Below, piece by piece: positions 35,676 through 44,230 of a DNA stretch of 64,000 nucleotides. The notes below the pieces were generated by a model. That model saw only the letters and a list, made by a program, of their open reading frames with translations, searched no databases and was not told the origin of the DNA. The stretch covers positions 1-64,000 of the forward strand of contig CAJTFD010000015.1 in the NCBI GenBank assembly GCA_910575625.1, given 5' to 3'. Position numbers and translations under genes: made by a program. The first letter of the stretch is position 1. Each line of letters starts with the position of its first letter. Source of the stretch: Clostridia bacterium (GTDB lineage Bacteria; Bacillota; Clostridia; Lachnospirales; Lachnospiraceae).

Positions 35676-36233
35676 TCAATACTCCCCACCATGCTCCTTC
35701 AGCCATTTCCTGCGCTCTTTGTAGTCAGGCAGATATACGCCCACCAACGCCCAGAACTCCTTCGAATGATCCATATGCCGCAGATGTGCCAGCTCATGGA
35801 CTACCACATAATCCAGGATCGCGGGCGGCATGTAAGCCAGCCTGTAATTGAAATTCAGATTCCCCTTACTGCTGCAGCTCCCCCAGCGGGTCTTCTGGTC
35901 CCTCACCGTGATCCTATTACAAAAAAGGCCCATGACCTCCTCATAATGGCGGACACGGCCCACGATCTTTTCTAAGATCTCCTGCTGTTCCTCTTTGGTG
36001 GGCAGCGGACGGGGCATGGCGGGCCGTCTGGCCACCTTCTCCCGCATCGCCCTGTGTTTCCTGCGGATCCACTCCTCGTTTTTCGCCACGAACTCTCTCA
36101 ACTGTCTGTCCGTGACATGCCTGGGTATCCGTGCCCGCACGATCAGGTCATCTTTGATCTCCAACGCCAGGGTCTTTCTGTCGGAGCGGATGACCTGGAT
36201 CTCTATGACCGACGAGCCGTCTCTTAACTGCAT
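35676..36233 (-). CDS. YgjP-like (SprT-type) metal-dependent hydrolase
   Basis: 185 residues from ATG 36233 (GAGAGG seven bases upstream). HELAHLRHMDHSKEFW holds the HExxH zinc motif and third ligand region, and RWGSCSSKGNLNFNYRL is the strand that precedes it in the YgjP/DUF45 family. The N-terminal half (RDGSSVIEIQVIRSDRKT) is the usual beta domain. The natural substrate is not known. Four bases separate it from the aminopeptidase gene, so both are in one transcript. 35428-35675 holds no gene I can see. Confidence 0.88.
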   Translation of the reverse strand: MQLRDGSSVIEIQVIRSDRKTLALEIKDDLIVRARIPRHVTDRQLREFVAKNEEWIRRKHRAMREKVARRPAMPRPLPTKEEQQEILEKIVGRVRHYEEVMGLFCNRITVRDQKTRWGSCSSKGNLNFNYRLAYMPPAILDYVVVHELAHLRHMDHSKEFWALVGVYLPDYKERRKWLKEHGGEY

Positions 36234-36237
36234 CTCT

Positions 36238-38274
36238 TTACCTCTCCAGCGGTTCATTGAGCGCTTCCGTCCCGGGCAGTACGAACCGGCCGTCCTCGAT
36301 GACCGCCACCGGCCCCTCCTGTGTGAGTACCTGTATATGCCCCAGTTCATCATAGGGGATCGTGATGTCCGTGTGGCATCCCATATAAGCCTTGTCCTTA
36401 TCTGTCCTGCGCAGCAGGGAAACCTCATTGTCCCGCGCGATCACCTCCCGGCCGTCCGGGTTGTACACGGCAATGTCCTCCGACCAGCTGTAACAGGTAT
36501 CCCCCACCGCGAAATGTGGACCCATTTTCTCCGCTATTAATATAGGAAGCTTATCTTCAATCTTGTATCTCCGCGCCGCCACATAGGCCGTGGTGTTCGT
36601 CCCGATGGCAAATTCCCCCATGGGCAGCGTCTCATGGTGACAGAGGAGATTTTCCCGGATATACGCCCTGTTCTCCTCCTCCTTTTCAAAATTGCCGCAG
36701 CTGTATCCCACGATCATCCCGTCCTTAAATGTCAGCTCCAAGTCCAGATAAAGAAGTCCGTCCAGATACACCCGACTCACGTGGAGCACGCCGTTTGTCC
36801 CTTTTAACTGGGGTGATGTGAACACTTCCCCCACAGGGATGTTTACATCCGCCACACAATTCTCAAACGCCGTCTGTCTGCACACATCCTCCAACGGATG
36901 CAGAGCGATCATAAGATCCGTCCGGTTGCCGTCTTTTCCTTTCACATGCACACGTCCGCCCCGATCCAGCGCCTGGATGATCGTCTGCTGGATCTGCCCA
37001 TACAGCCGTGCATCCAATGTATTGATCTTCACCACTTCCCGGAAGATCTCCTGAAAATCCGCCCCGATCTCCGGCACCGGCCAGGCGATGATCGTAAAAC
37101 TGCGCTCCTCACCCTTGATATACCGGTTGGTGATCTGCGCCAGCTGATTGTCACAGGACACCTGGAGTTTCTGCTGGCTCTTGGACAACGCAAACGCCTC
37201 CGGACGATTTTTTGGGGTAAAAGGCTCCTCCCCGAAGATCTCCATCACCGCCGGCCCTGCGTGCACATACGCCAGTTCCTTATATTTCTCGTAGGCCATC
37301 TGAGTCGCCCGCAGTTTCCGCTGCACAAGATCCTCATCCAAAAAGAGCGCCGCATCCCCCCGATGGTCGTAATCGAACTGTTTATTGGGGATATGACCGT
37401 AATAGCCGATGCGGTGATCCTGCCTCTTGTTGATCACATGCGATGCCGCCCGATAGATCACCGGCCGCAGCCCCATCTCCTTAAATTGCAGGACGGCCGC
37501 CCGGACCACCCTCTCAAAACCCAGACAATACCGGATGTTCACAGTCTCCTTCTTGGAGAGGTCTTTATTGGTATTGATAAATCCGATCCGGTACCCTTCC
37601 GTGTACGTCCGGGCCATCCGCTCGATCTCATCCTGTCCCAAGCTGCTCAGGAATGCGGCCGCCTGCCGTTCACTCTCCGTCACCCATTCCCCAAAATCGT
37701 ATAGATAGTCCGGCGATGCAAGATCCGCCTCCATGATGATCCGCTCCGCAAAAGAACAGGACGGATCCACCAGCTCCCGGACGCGCCGCTCCACCATCTC
37801 CTCGCAGTAATCACTCACATACCAGTACAGGATATCGCGAATCTCCCTGGGATCCGCCGCACCTTCCCGGGCAAAAACACCGTAGACTTCCAGAAACAGC
37901 TCACAGCACACCGTCATATCCCACACGCGGCCTTCCCGGGCATAGACGATCATCCCCCGCAGCTCACTATAGAGAAAACTCAAGAGCCTGCCGCACTCTC
38001 CCAGCCTCCTGACCGCATAGGCCGGATCGCCATAAGAACGTCTGTACGACTCCGGCAGGATATCCGCATACAGCAGCTCATTCTGTCTCCGCTTTTCCTT
38101 TGGCGTAAACCGCGCCCAGTCCCGCCCCGTCTCGATCGTCCGCTGTAAAAAAGACGCTGTCCCGCAAAAAAAATCTCTCCACCCGCTCCCATCCGACGGC
38201 TCCGCCGCGATCTGGGCCACCCGGCGGGAAGCCAGTCCCCACCGTTCTTCCAATAGATCATCCAAACCGATCAA
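36238..38274 (-). CDS. M29-like aminopeptidase with long N-terminal extension
   Basis: 678 residues; classical M29 enzymes have about 410. The C-terminal half carries the metal-site blocks: GEVFTSPQLKGTNGVLHVSR, the strand DLELTFKDGMIVGYSC, LPMGEFAIGTNTTAYVAARR, KMGPHFAVGDTCYSWSEDI and YMGCHTDITIPYDE, with the Glu, His, Tyr and Asp positions expected. The first about 290 residues are mostly helical and I do not recognise them. It is probably a cytoplasmic dinuclear metallo-aminopeptidase. Start is ATG 38274; the next upstream gene ends 21 bases before. Confidence 0.85.
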   Translation of the reverse strand: MIGLDDLLEERWGLASRRVAQIAAEPSDGSGWRDFFCGTASFLQRTIETGRDWARFTPKEKRRQNELLYADILPESYRRSYGDPAYAVRRLGECGRLLSFLYSELRGMIVYAREGRVWDMTVCCELFLEVYGVFAREGAADPREIRDILYWYVSDYCEEMVERRVRELVDPSCSFAERIIMEADLASPDYLYDFGEWVTESERQAAAFLSSLGQDEIERMARTYTEGYRIGFINTNKDLSKKETVNIRYCLGFERVVRAAVLQFKEMGLRPVIYRAASHVINKRQDHRIGYYGHIPNKQFDYDHRGDAALFLDEDLVQRKLRATQMAYEKYKELAYVHAGPAVMEIFGEEPFTPKNRPEAFALSKSQQKLQVSCDNQLAQITNRYIKGEERSFTIIAWPVPEIGADFQEIFREVVKINTLDARLYGQIQQTIIQALDRGGRVHVKGKDGNRTDLMIALHPLEDVCRQTAFENCVADVNIPVGEVFTSPQLKGTNGVLHVSRVYLDGLLYLDLELTFKDGMIVGYSCGNFEKEEENRAYIRENLLCHHETLPMGEFAIGTNTTAYVAARRYKIEDKLPILIAEKMGPHFAVGDTCYSWSEDIAVYNPDGREVIARDNEVSLLRRTDKDKAYMGCHTDITIPYDELGHIQVLTQEGPVAVIEDGRFVLPGTEALNEPLER

Positions 38275-38294
38275 CCACCTTTTTTATTTATATA

Positions 38295-38879
38295 TCATAA
38301 CAGATTTCCCAACTCCGCATTCTTATGGATCAGCGATTCCATATATCCCCAGATCTCAGGCGACCATTCCTTCACCCATTCATTGCGTTTATAGACCTGC
38401 TCTTTTTTGGTCTTGTGTTCCCGCCAGCTCTTTCCCTGCGAAGCGTCGTTGAGCAAAAGCGGCTGGCAGTTATCCAGGACACGGGCAAACTTTGCCTCCC
38501 CGCTTATGCAGGCTTCAAACTCCTCCCAGAGTCCCTTAAAATGATCCCTCTGGTCATCCGGCAGCAGTGCGAACAGCTTTTCTGCCGCCGCCATCTCCTT
38601 GTCGTGCTGGGCCGCCTGGGCCTTTTCATCATAAGCGTAGGCATCCCCCGCCCAGATCTCCACCAGATCGTGGACCAGGACCATCGCCACCGTCCGGTCC
38701 ACGTCCACCGACTCCGGCGCATATTCCCTGAGCACCAGGGCACACATGGCCAGATGCCAGGAATGCTCCGCGTCGTTCTCCTTGCGTTTTCCATCTGTCA
38801 GATAGCTCTGCCGTCCGATCTGCTTTAATTTATCGATCTCCCGCAGAAAATCCATCTGCGCCTCTATCCGTGTTCTCAT
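38295..38879 (-). CDS. HD-domain nucleotidase (YfbR/HDDC2-like)
   Basis: 194 residues. RKENDAEHSWHLAMCALVL supplies the first His, VLVHDLVEIWAGDAYAYDE the HD pair, and the C-terminal aspartate is in FARVLDNCQPLLLND. The order and spacing match the 5'-deoxynucleotidase YfbR/HDDC2 group, which removes phosphate from deoxynucleoside monophosphates. Substrate is inferred from the family only. Confidence 0.9.
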   Translation of the reverse strand: MRTRIEAQMDFLREIDKLKQIGRQSYLTDGKRKENDAEHSWHLAMCALVLREYAPESVDVDRTVAMVLVHDLVEIWAGDAYAYDEKAQAAQHDKEMAAAEKLFALLPDDQRDHFKGLWEEFEACISGEAKFARVLDNCQPLLLNDASQGKSWREHKTKKEQVYKRNEWVKEWSPEIWGYMESLIHKNAELGNLL

Positions 38880-38903
38880 GACATCCTCCCCGGAAACGTA
38901 TTT

Positions 38904-39227
38904 TTAAGAAACCCCGATCAGATACAGGCCCAGCCAGCCCACCATGAGCAGGCCGTTGGCGATCGCCCCCGCCGTGCAGAAGGAATGGATCCTGTTTTCC
39001 GCGGAGAAGCTGAACATCCCCATAAAAAAACCATACACAGCCAGCAGCATCGCGCAGATGCTGATCCCGCCGATCAGCGCCTGGCTGATCACATATTCCT
39101 GCAGGAAGAATGAGACCGCTACGTCCGCAAGGAACAATACAAAAGAGATCACCGCTAGGACCACAGAGTAGATCCCGCCCTCTGCCTGTTTTTGCTGTGC
39201 AAATGCATATCTATATCGTTTCGCCAT
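38904..39227 (-). CDS. DUF6142-like small membrane protein
   Basis: 107 residues from ATG 39227 (AGGAGG about nine bases upstream). MAKRYRYAFAQQKQAEGGIY is followed by three hydrophobic segments (SVVLAVISFVLFLADVAVSF, ALIGGISICAMLLAVYGFFM, AIANGLLMVGWLGLYLIG). This layout matches the DUF6142 family of Lachnospiraceae, whose function is unknown. An alternative start at 39272 overlaps vanZ. It is transcribed with the VanZ-like gene, one base downstream of it. Confidence 0.75.
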   Translation of the reverse strand: MAKRYRYAFAQQKQAEGGIYSVVLAVISFVLFLADVAVSFFLQEYVISQALIGGISICAMLLAVYGFFMGMFSFSAENRIHSFCTAGAIANGLLMVGWLGLYLIGVS

Positions 39228-39228
39228 A

Positions 39229-39687
39229 CTACAAACGCCTCCTGACCTCATTGCAGACCCAGAATGAAACATACCCCAGCAGCGCGCCCAGCGTGTTCAG
39301 GAGCAGATCATCCACATCAAAGCTCCCCACCCGGAAGATCAGCTGGGCTGTCTCCACACAAAGGCTCAGGGAAAAGCCGCTGACCACGATCAGCAGCCAG
39401 TTCCGAAAGCGGTCGTTGATGACGGGCAGGATGTAACCGAAAGGGACAAATCCCACCACATTCCCGAAGATATTCAAGATCATGGCAAAGTTCCCCACCT
39501 GCTCCCGGTACATCCAGAACCTGCGGATCTCCACAAAGGGGATCAGATTATACCTGTATTCCCGGGCCATCTCCCCCGCCCGTCCATAGGATTCTGCAAA
39601 AAACAAAAAATACACCAACATCCCCATATACAAAATGAACAGGAATATCCCACCACAACGGATCAGTTTTTTCGTCCTCTTACTCAC
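39229..39687 (-). CDS. VanZ-like family protein
   Basis: 152 residues. Four to five hydrophobic segments, with the VanZ signatures YRYNLIPFVEIRRFW, NIFGNVVGFVPFGYILPV, ETAQLIFRVGSFDVDDLLLN and TLGALLGYV. VanZ itself gives low-level teicoplanin resistance, but most family members are uncharacterised membrane proteins, and no other van genes are nearby. Upstream, a 50-residue membrane protein and pyrE lie on the same strand. Confidence 0.9.
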   Translation of the reverse strand: MSKRTKKLIRCGGIFLFILYMGMLVYFLFFAESYGRAGEMAREYRYNLIPFVEIRRFWMYREQVGNFAMILNIFGNVVGFVPFGYILPVINDRFRNWLLIVVSGFSLSLCVETAQLIFRVGSFDVDDLLLNTLGALLGYVSFWVCNEVRRRL

Positions 39688-39738
39688 AACTTTCCCCTCA
39701 AATTAGACTGAAACTCAAACCGCCTGCATTCCTATCCC

Positions 39739-39891
39739 CTATATGGTGATCTCATATTTCCTCTTCAGCAGACGCGCGCCGCTTACGATCATCAGCACGC
39801 CGCTGGCCAGCCCTATCACCGAGACTGCGATCCCCAGCGTCAGGTTTAAGATCCCGGTCTGGGAGATGGTCTTATAGATCTTCTCATTCAT
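39739..39891 (-). CDS. Small single-helix membrane protein downstream of pyrE
   Basis: 50 residues: MNEKIYKTISQTGILNLTLG continues with a helix (IAVSVIGLASGVLMIVSGA) and a basic end (RLLKRKYEITI). GGAGG stands nine bases before the ATG, and codon use is like the core genes. It begins 16 bases after pyrE and may be co-transcribed with it. Function unknown; it is too short for ordinary gene callers but has a good start, topology and site. Confidence 0.7.
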   Translation of the reverse strand: MNEKIYKTISQTGILNLTLGIAVSVIGLASGVLMIVSGARLLKRKYEITI

Positions 39892-39906
39892 GGCATTTTC
39901 CTCCTT

Positions 39907-40581
39907 TTATTCAGCCCCATACTGTTCATAATATGCATCGATCGCCGCTTTCATGGCATCGTCGATGATCACCCGCCCCTTATACGGGCGGTCATACAGA
40001 TGCTCCACCACTTCCTCCATGGTCACGATCGCCGTTGTCTGCAGGCCATACCGCTCCTGGATCTCTGCGAGCGCGCTCTTCGTCCCCTGCCCTCTCTCCA
40101 TCCGGTCCACCGACACCACCAGGCCGACGGGCTGTACTTTTGCCTGGGCCTTTAGGATCGGCATAGTCTCCGCGATCGAGGTCCCGGCGGTGGTCACATC
40201 CTCGATGATCACCACCTTGTCGCCGTCATCCAGCGGACTCCCCAGCAAGATCCCTTTATCGCCGTGGTCCTTGACTTCCTTCCGGTTGGAACAGTAGCGG
40301 ATCTCCTTGTCAAAAAGCTCGCTGACGGCCATCGAAGCCGCCACAGACAGCGGGATCCCCTTGTAAGCCGGTCCGAAGAGCACATCAAACTCCAGGCCGA
40401 ACGCGTCCTTGATGGCCCAGGCATAATACCCGCCCAGCCTGCGCAGCTGCGCACCCGTCCGGTAAAATCCTGTATTTACAAAAAAGGGAGTCTTCCGCCC
40501 GCTCTTCGTCACAAAATCCCCAAATCTCAGAACCTCACAATCGATCATAAACTCGATGAATTCCTGTTTATAATTTTCCAT
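39907..40581 (-). CDS. pyrE: Orotate phosphoribosyltransferase
   Basis: 224 residues. It makes orotidine 5'-phosphate from orotate and PRPP in pyrimidine synthesis. The PRPP-binding motif VVIIEDVTTAGTSIAE, the catalytic loop region YCSNRKEVKDHGDKG and the N-terminal FGDFVTKSGRKTPFFVNTG are all in place. No PyrR or attenuator structure is evident in the 220 bases upstream. The gene stands apart from other pyr genes in this window. Confidence 0.96.
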   Translation of the reverse strand: MENYKQEFIEFMIDCEVLRFGDFVTKSGRKTPFFVNTGFYRTGAQLRRLGGYYAWAIKDAFGLEFDVLFGPAYKGIPLSVAASMAVSELFDKEIRYCSNRKEVKDHGDKGILLGSPLDDGDKVVIIEDVTTAGTSIAETMPILKAQAKVQPVGLVVSVDRMERGQGTKSALAEIQERYGLQTTAIVTMEEVVEHLYDRPYKGRVIIDDAMKAAIDAYYEQYGAE

Positions 40582-40717
40582 AGACCTTTCTCTTCTCCTT
40601 TACCGCATAGATCCGCCGTCTGACGGGATCTTTACTATAGATCTTTACCGTAGATTTTTCCCATTTTACCATAGGCGCATGGTTTTTTCAAATATTTTGC
40701 ACAAATACCAAAAAAAC

Positions 40718-40746
40718 TTGAAAAGCGGATATTTTTGCTGTATGCT
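40718..40746 (+). promoter_or_regulatory. Promoter of the aminotransferase operon
   Basis: TTGAAA (40718-40723), 17 bases, TATGCT (40741-40746), about 58 bases before the start codon. The remaining intergenic region to pyrE has no further feature. Confidence 0.65.
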
Positions 40747-40803
40747 ATAAGCTACTCACCATTGAACAACAAAGATTTTAGATGATGAAGGGACTTAAAA
40801 GGT

Positions 40804-42021
40804 ATGAGGAATTTTGAAAAATCCTCCAAACTCGACCACGTACTCTACGATGTGCGCGGCCCCGTGGTGGAGGAAGCCAGCCGGATGGAAGAAAATGGCA
40901 TGGAGATCATGAAGCTGAACATCGGCAACCCTGCCCCGTTTGGTTTTTCTGCCCCAGAGGAAGTGATCTTGGACATGATGAGTTCCGTCCGTTCCAGTCA
41001 GGGTTATTCGGATTCCAGAGGGGTCTTTTCCGCACGGAAGGCGATCATGCAGTACTGCCAGCTCAAGGAGATCCCCAATGTGTCCATGAACGACATCTAC
41101 ACGGGCAACGGAGTCAGCGAGCTGATCAACCTGTGCATGCAGGCCCTCTTAAATGACGGGGATGAGATCTTGATCCCATCCCCGGACTATCCGCTGTGGA
41201 CGGGCACGGCCACGCTGGCCGGTGGAAAAGCCGTACATTACATCTGCGATGAGCAGTCCTCCTGGTATCCGGACATCGAAGATATGAAGAGCAAGATCAC
41301 GGACCGGACAAAAGGCATCGTGATCATCAATCCCAACAACCCCACAGGCGCGCTCTATCCCCGGGAGATCTTAGAACAGATCGCGGATCTGGCAAGGGAA
41401 CACGACCTGATCTTATTTTCAGACGAGATCTACGACCGCCTGGTGTTTGACGGGCAGGAGCATATCTCCATCGCCTCCCTGGCCCCGGACCGGTTCTGCA
41501 TCACGTTCAACGGATTGTCAAAATCCCACATGGTGGCCGGATTCCGTGCCGGCTGGATGGTCTTGAGCGGTCCGAAAGACCACGCCAAAGGCTACATCGA
41601 AGGGATCCGCATGCTCTCCAATATGCGCCTGTGTTCCAATGTACCGGCCCAGTCCATCATCCAGACCTGCTTAGGCGGATACCAGAGCGTGCGGGAATAC
41701 ATCCGGCCCGGCGGGCGGATCTATGAACAGCGCGAGGCAGTCTACCGGGCTTTAAAAGAGATCCCGGGCATCTCCGTGGTGAAACCCCAGGCCGCCTTTT
41801 ATATCTTCCCCAAGATCGATGTGGAGAAGTTCAATATCACCAACGATGAACAATTTGCCCTTGATTTCCTGCGGAAAAAACGGGTATTGATCGTCAGCGG
41901 CAGCGGCTTCAACTGGAACGCACCGGATCATTTCCGCATCGTCTACCTGCCGCGCTTAGAAGAATTGAAAAAAGCCACGGACAGGCTGCGGGATTTCCTG
42001 CGCACCTACCGCCAGAAATGA
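40804..42021 (+). CDS. PLP-dependent aminotransferase (alanine/aspartate type, AlaT-like)
   Basis: 405 residues, fold type I. NIGNPAPFGF near residue 38, YSDSRGVFSARKAIM, the NPNNPTGALYP motif, FSDEIYDRLVF and the PLP lysine in FNGLSKSHMVAGFRAGWMV are standard. The closing RPGGRIYEQREAVYRAL and PKIDVEKFNI resemble AlaT-like enzymes, so it probably interconverts pyruvate and alanine, but substrate is not certain. It overlaps the DUF2752 gene by four bases. Confidence 0.92.
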   Translation: MRNFEKSSKLDHVLYDVRGPVVEEASRMEENGMEIMKLNIGNPAPFGFSAPEEVILDMMSSVRSSQGYSDSRGVFSARKAIMQYCQLKEIPNVSMNDIYTGNGVSELINLCMQALLNDGDEILIPSPDYPLWTGTATLAGGKAVHYICDEQSSWYPDIEDMKSKITDRTKGIVIINPNNPTGALYPREILEQIADLAREHDLILFSDEIYDRLVFDGQEHISIASLAPDRFCITFNGLSKSHMVAGFRAGWMVLSGPKDHAKGYIEGIRMLSNMRLCSNVPAQSIIQTCLGGYQSVREYIRPGGRIYEQREAVYRALKEIPGISVVKPQAAFYIFPKIDVEKFNITNDEQFALDFLRKKRVLIVSGSGFNWNAPDHFRIVYLPRLEELKKATDRLRDFLRTYRQK

Positions 42022-42464
42022 AAGGGCTCTCGATACAAGAGATCTGGATGCGGATCCGGCAAGATCTTAAGACCTATCACCGGGGACTCTTTCTGGCCGC
42101 GGCCTATCTGGGCATCACGTGCGCCCTCGGCATCCCGGTCTGCCCCATGGTCCTGTTCTGGGGCCTGCCCTGCCCCGGCTGCGGCATGACCCGGGCGGCG
42201 CTTCTCTTTTTTAAGGGAAAGTGGAATACAGCCTGGCAGATGCATCCTTTTTTCTTTGTACTGCTGGTCCTGGCAGCTGTGGCCGCAGCCTTCCGTTACG
42301 GGGCAGGCCGCAGCATGCCGGGTTTTAAACGGATCGTCCCGGCTGTCCTGATCTTGTCCATTTTGTTCTATGTATACCGCATGATCAGATACTTTCCCGG
42401 ACAGGAACCGATGACCTATTCCTCCCATAATATCCTGCGTCTCCTGGCAGATATCCACGGATAG
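42018..42464 (+). CDS. DUF2752 membrane protein
   Basis: 148 residues, overlapping the aminotransferase stop (ATGA). The signature LPCPGCGMTRAALLFF with its CPxCG motif, then WQMHPFFFVLLVLAA, identifies DUF2752, with three membrane segments. Function is unknown; such genes often neighbour the small membrane protein family encoded next (42536). Confidence 0.88.
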   Translation: MKGLSIQEIWMRIRQDLKTYHRGLFLAAAYLGITCALGIPVCPMVLFWGLPCPGCGMTRAALLFFKGKWNTAWQMHPFFFVLLVLAAVAAAFRYGAGRSMPGFKRIVPAVLILSILFYVYRMIRYFPGQEPMTYSSHNILRLLADIHG

Positions 42465-42493
42465 TTGCATATTTAGGACGGATATGGTAAACT
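42465..42493 (+). promoter_or_regulatory. Possible promoter before the small membrane protein gene
   Basis: TTGCAT (42465-42470), 17 bases, TAAACT (42488-42493). It begins at the stop codon of the preceding gene and would give a leader of about 35 bases. Confidence 0.5.
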
Positions 42494-42535
42494 GGTATTG
42501 CTTTATGAACATTTTTTTGAGGAGGGTAAAAAAGT

Positions 42536-42820
42536 ATGAACGAAGATAATTTCCAAAATCCCCAAGATTACGGACCGGAAATGGAACCGGTCATGGGCAT
42601 CGGCCAATGGCTGCTGACCCTGCTGGTCATGTCCATCCCCTGTGTGAATATCATCATGCTCTTTGTATGGGGATTTGGGAGCGAAAACCAGACACGCGCA
42701 AATTATTGCAGGGCCTATCTGATCTGGTGGGTGATATGTGTAGTGCTGATGCTGATCTTTAGCCTCGTCTTCGGCTCTGCGCTGACAGCCGCCATGTCAT
42801 CTATGTCATCAGGCATCTAA
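42536..42820 (+). CDS. Small two-helix membrane protein
   Basis: 94 residues with GAGGAGGG about ten bases upstream. A polar N-terminus (MNEDNFQNPQDYGPEMEPVM) precedes GIGQWLLTLLVMSIPCVNII, a short loop with FGSENQTRANYCRAYL, and a second helix (IWWVICVVLMLIFSLVFG). This pattern is common beside DUF2752 genes in clostridia. No enzymatic motif; role unknown. Confidence 0.82.
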   Translation: MNEDNFQNPQDYGPEMEPVMGIGQWLLTLLVMSIPCVNIIMLFVWGFGSENQTRANYCRAYLIWWVICVVLMLIFSLVFGSALTAAMSSMSSGI

Positions 42821-42850
42821 GGCGTGACTAATACGGAAAGGAGTGTTTGA

Positions 42851-44212
42851 ATGTCAGGATTCAATATGAAGGTAACACCAGAGATCATGCGTTTGACGGA
42901 TATCTGCTACGAGAACAGCCAGATCCCCGTGGAACTCTATGGAAAACACGATGTAAAACGGGGATTGAGGGATTTAAACGGCCAGGGTGTCTTAGCAGGG
43001 CTCACGAAGATCTCGAACGTGCAGGCATACCGTATGGAAGACGGGAAGAAGATCCCCTGCGCGGGCGAATTGTCTTACCGCGGGATCAATGTGGAGGATC
43101 TGACCCAGGGCTTTATCCAGGACGGACGGCTGGGTTTTGAGGAGGTCACCTACCTGCTCTTATTCGGACGGCTTCCGGATACGGCTGAACTGGAGGGCTT
43201 CAGGCAGCTTCTGTCTGCCCAACGCTCCCTGCCCCGCAACTTTGTCCGCGACGTGATCATGAAAGCTCCGAGCAGGGATATGATGAATACCCTGTCCCGG
43301 AGTGTTCTGACTCTGTATTCTTATGATAATAATCCGGAAGATATTTCTCTTCCAAATGTCCTGCGCCAGTGCCTGAATCTGATCAGCGTCTTCCCCATGT
43401 TGTCTGTGTACGGCTACCAGGCCTACAACCATTATATGCGTGGAAAGAGCTTATACATCCATCAACCTTCCCGTGAACTGTCTACGGCTGAAAATATACT
43501 GCGCCTGCTGCGCCCGGATAAAAAATACACAGCATTGGAGGCGACGATCCTCGACCTGGCCCTGATCTTGCACATGGAGCACGGCGGCGGTAACAACTCC
43601 ACCTTCACGATCCATGTGGTGTCCTCTTCCGGGACAGACACCTACTCGGCCATCGCAGCCGCCCTGGGTTCGTTAAAAGGTCCAAAGCACGGCGGCGCCA
43701 ACATCAAGGTGGTCAAGATGTTCCAGGACATGGAAAAACACGTGACAGATTACAAAGATGAGGAGCAGGTATCCGACTATCTGCGGAAACTGCTGCACAA
43801 GGAAGCCTTTGACAAACGGGGACTGATCTACGGGATCGGACATGCCATCTATTCCATCTCCGACCCCCGTGCCCAGATCTTCAAGGGCTTCGTAGAGAAA
43901 CTGGCCCAGGAAAAGGGACGGCACGAGGAGTACGAGCTATACAGCATGGTGGAACGCTTAGCGCCCAAGATCATCGGGGAAGAACGCCATATCTACAAAG
44001 GCGTCAGCGCCAACGTGGACTTTTACAGCGGGTTCGTCTACAGTATGCTGGACCTTCCCCTGGAGCTGTACACACCCATGTTTGCCATCGCCCGTATCGT
44101 GGGCTGGAGCGCGCACCGCATGGAAGAGCTGATCAACACAGATAAGATCATCCGTCCGGCATATAAGAATGTCCAGGATGCCCTGGAATACCAGACCCTG
44201 GCAAAACGCTAG
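42851..44212 (+). CDS. gltA: Citrate synthase
   Basis: 453 residues. It condenses oxaloacetate and acetyl-CoA; here it probably serves glutamate synthesis in an anaerobe with a partial cycle. Catalytic histidines lie in LILHMEHGGGNNSTF and GIGHAIYSISDPRAQ, and the aspartate in VSANVDFYSGFVY. SLKGPKHGGANIKVVKMF and the N-terminal GELSYRGINVEDL are typical. GGAGTG lies before the ATG. No cis-aconitase or isocitrate dehydrogenase genes follow in this window. Confidence 0.95.
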   Translation: MSGFNMKVTPEIMRLTDICYENSQIPVELYGKHDVKRGLRDLNGQGVLAGLTKISNVQAYRMEDGKKIPCAGELSYRGINVEDLTQGFIQDGRLGFEEVTYLLLFGRLPDTAELEGFRQLLSAQRSLPRNFVRDVIMKAPSRDMMNTLSRSVLTLYSYDNNPEDISLPNVLRQCLNLISVFPMLSVYGYQAYNHYMRGKSLYIHQPSRELSTAENILRLLRPDKKYTALEATILDLALILHMEHGGGNNSTFTIHVVSSSGTDTYSAIAAALGSLKGPKHGGANIKVVKMFQDMEKHVTDYKDEEQVSDYLRKLLHKEAFDKRGLIYGIGHAIYSISDPRAQIFKGFVEKLAQEKGRHEEYELYSMVERLAPKIIGEERHIYKGVSANVDFYSGFVYSMLDLPLELYTPMFAIARIVGWSAHRMEELINTDKIIRPAYKNVQDALEYQTLAKR

Positions 44213-44230
44213 AATTAGGATAGGAAGTGA

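Noticed and set aside
39229..39687. Glycopeptide resistance cluster
   Set aside because: A VanZ-like gene alone, without vanHAX or vanRS, does not indicate resistance.
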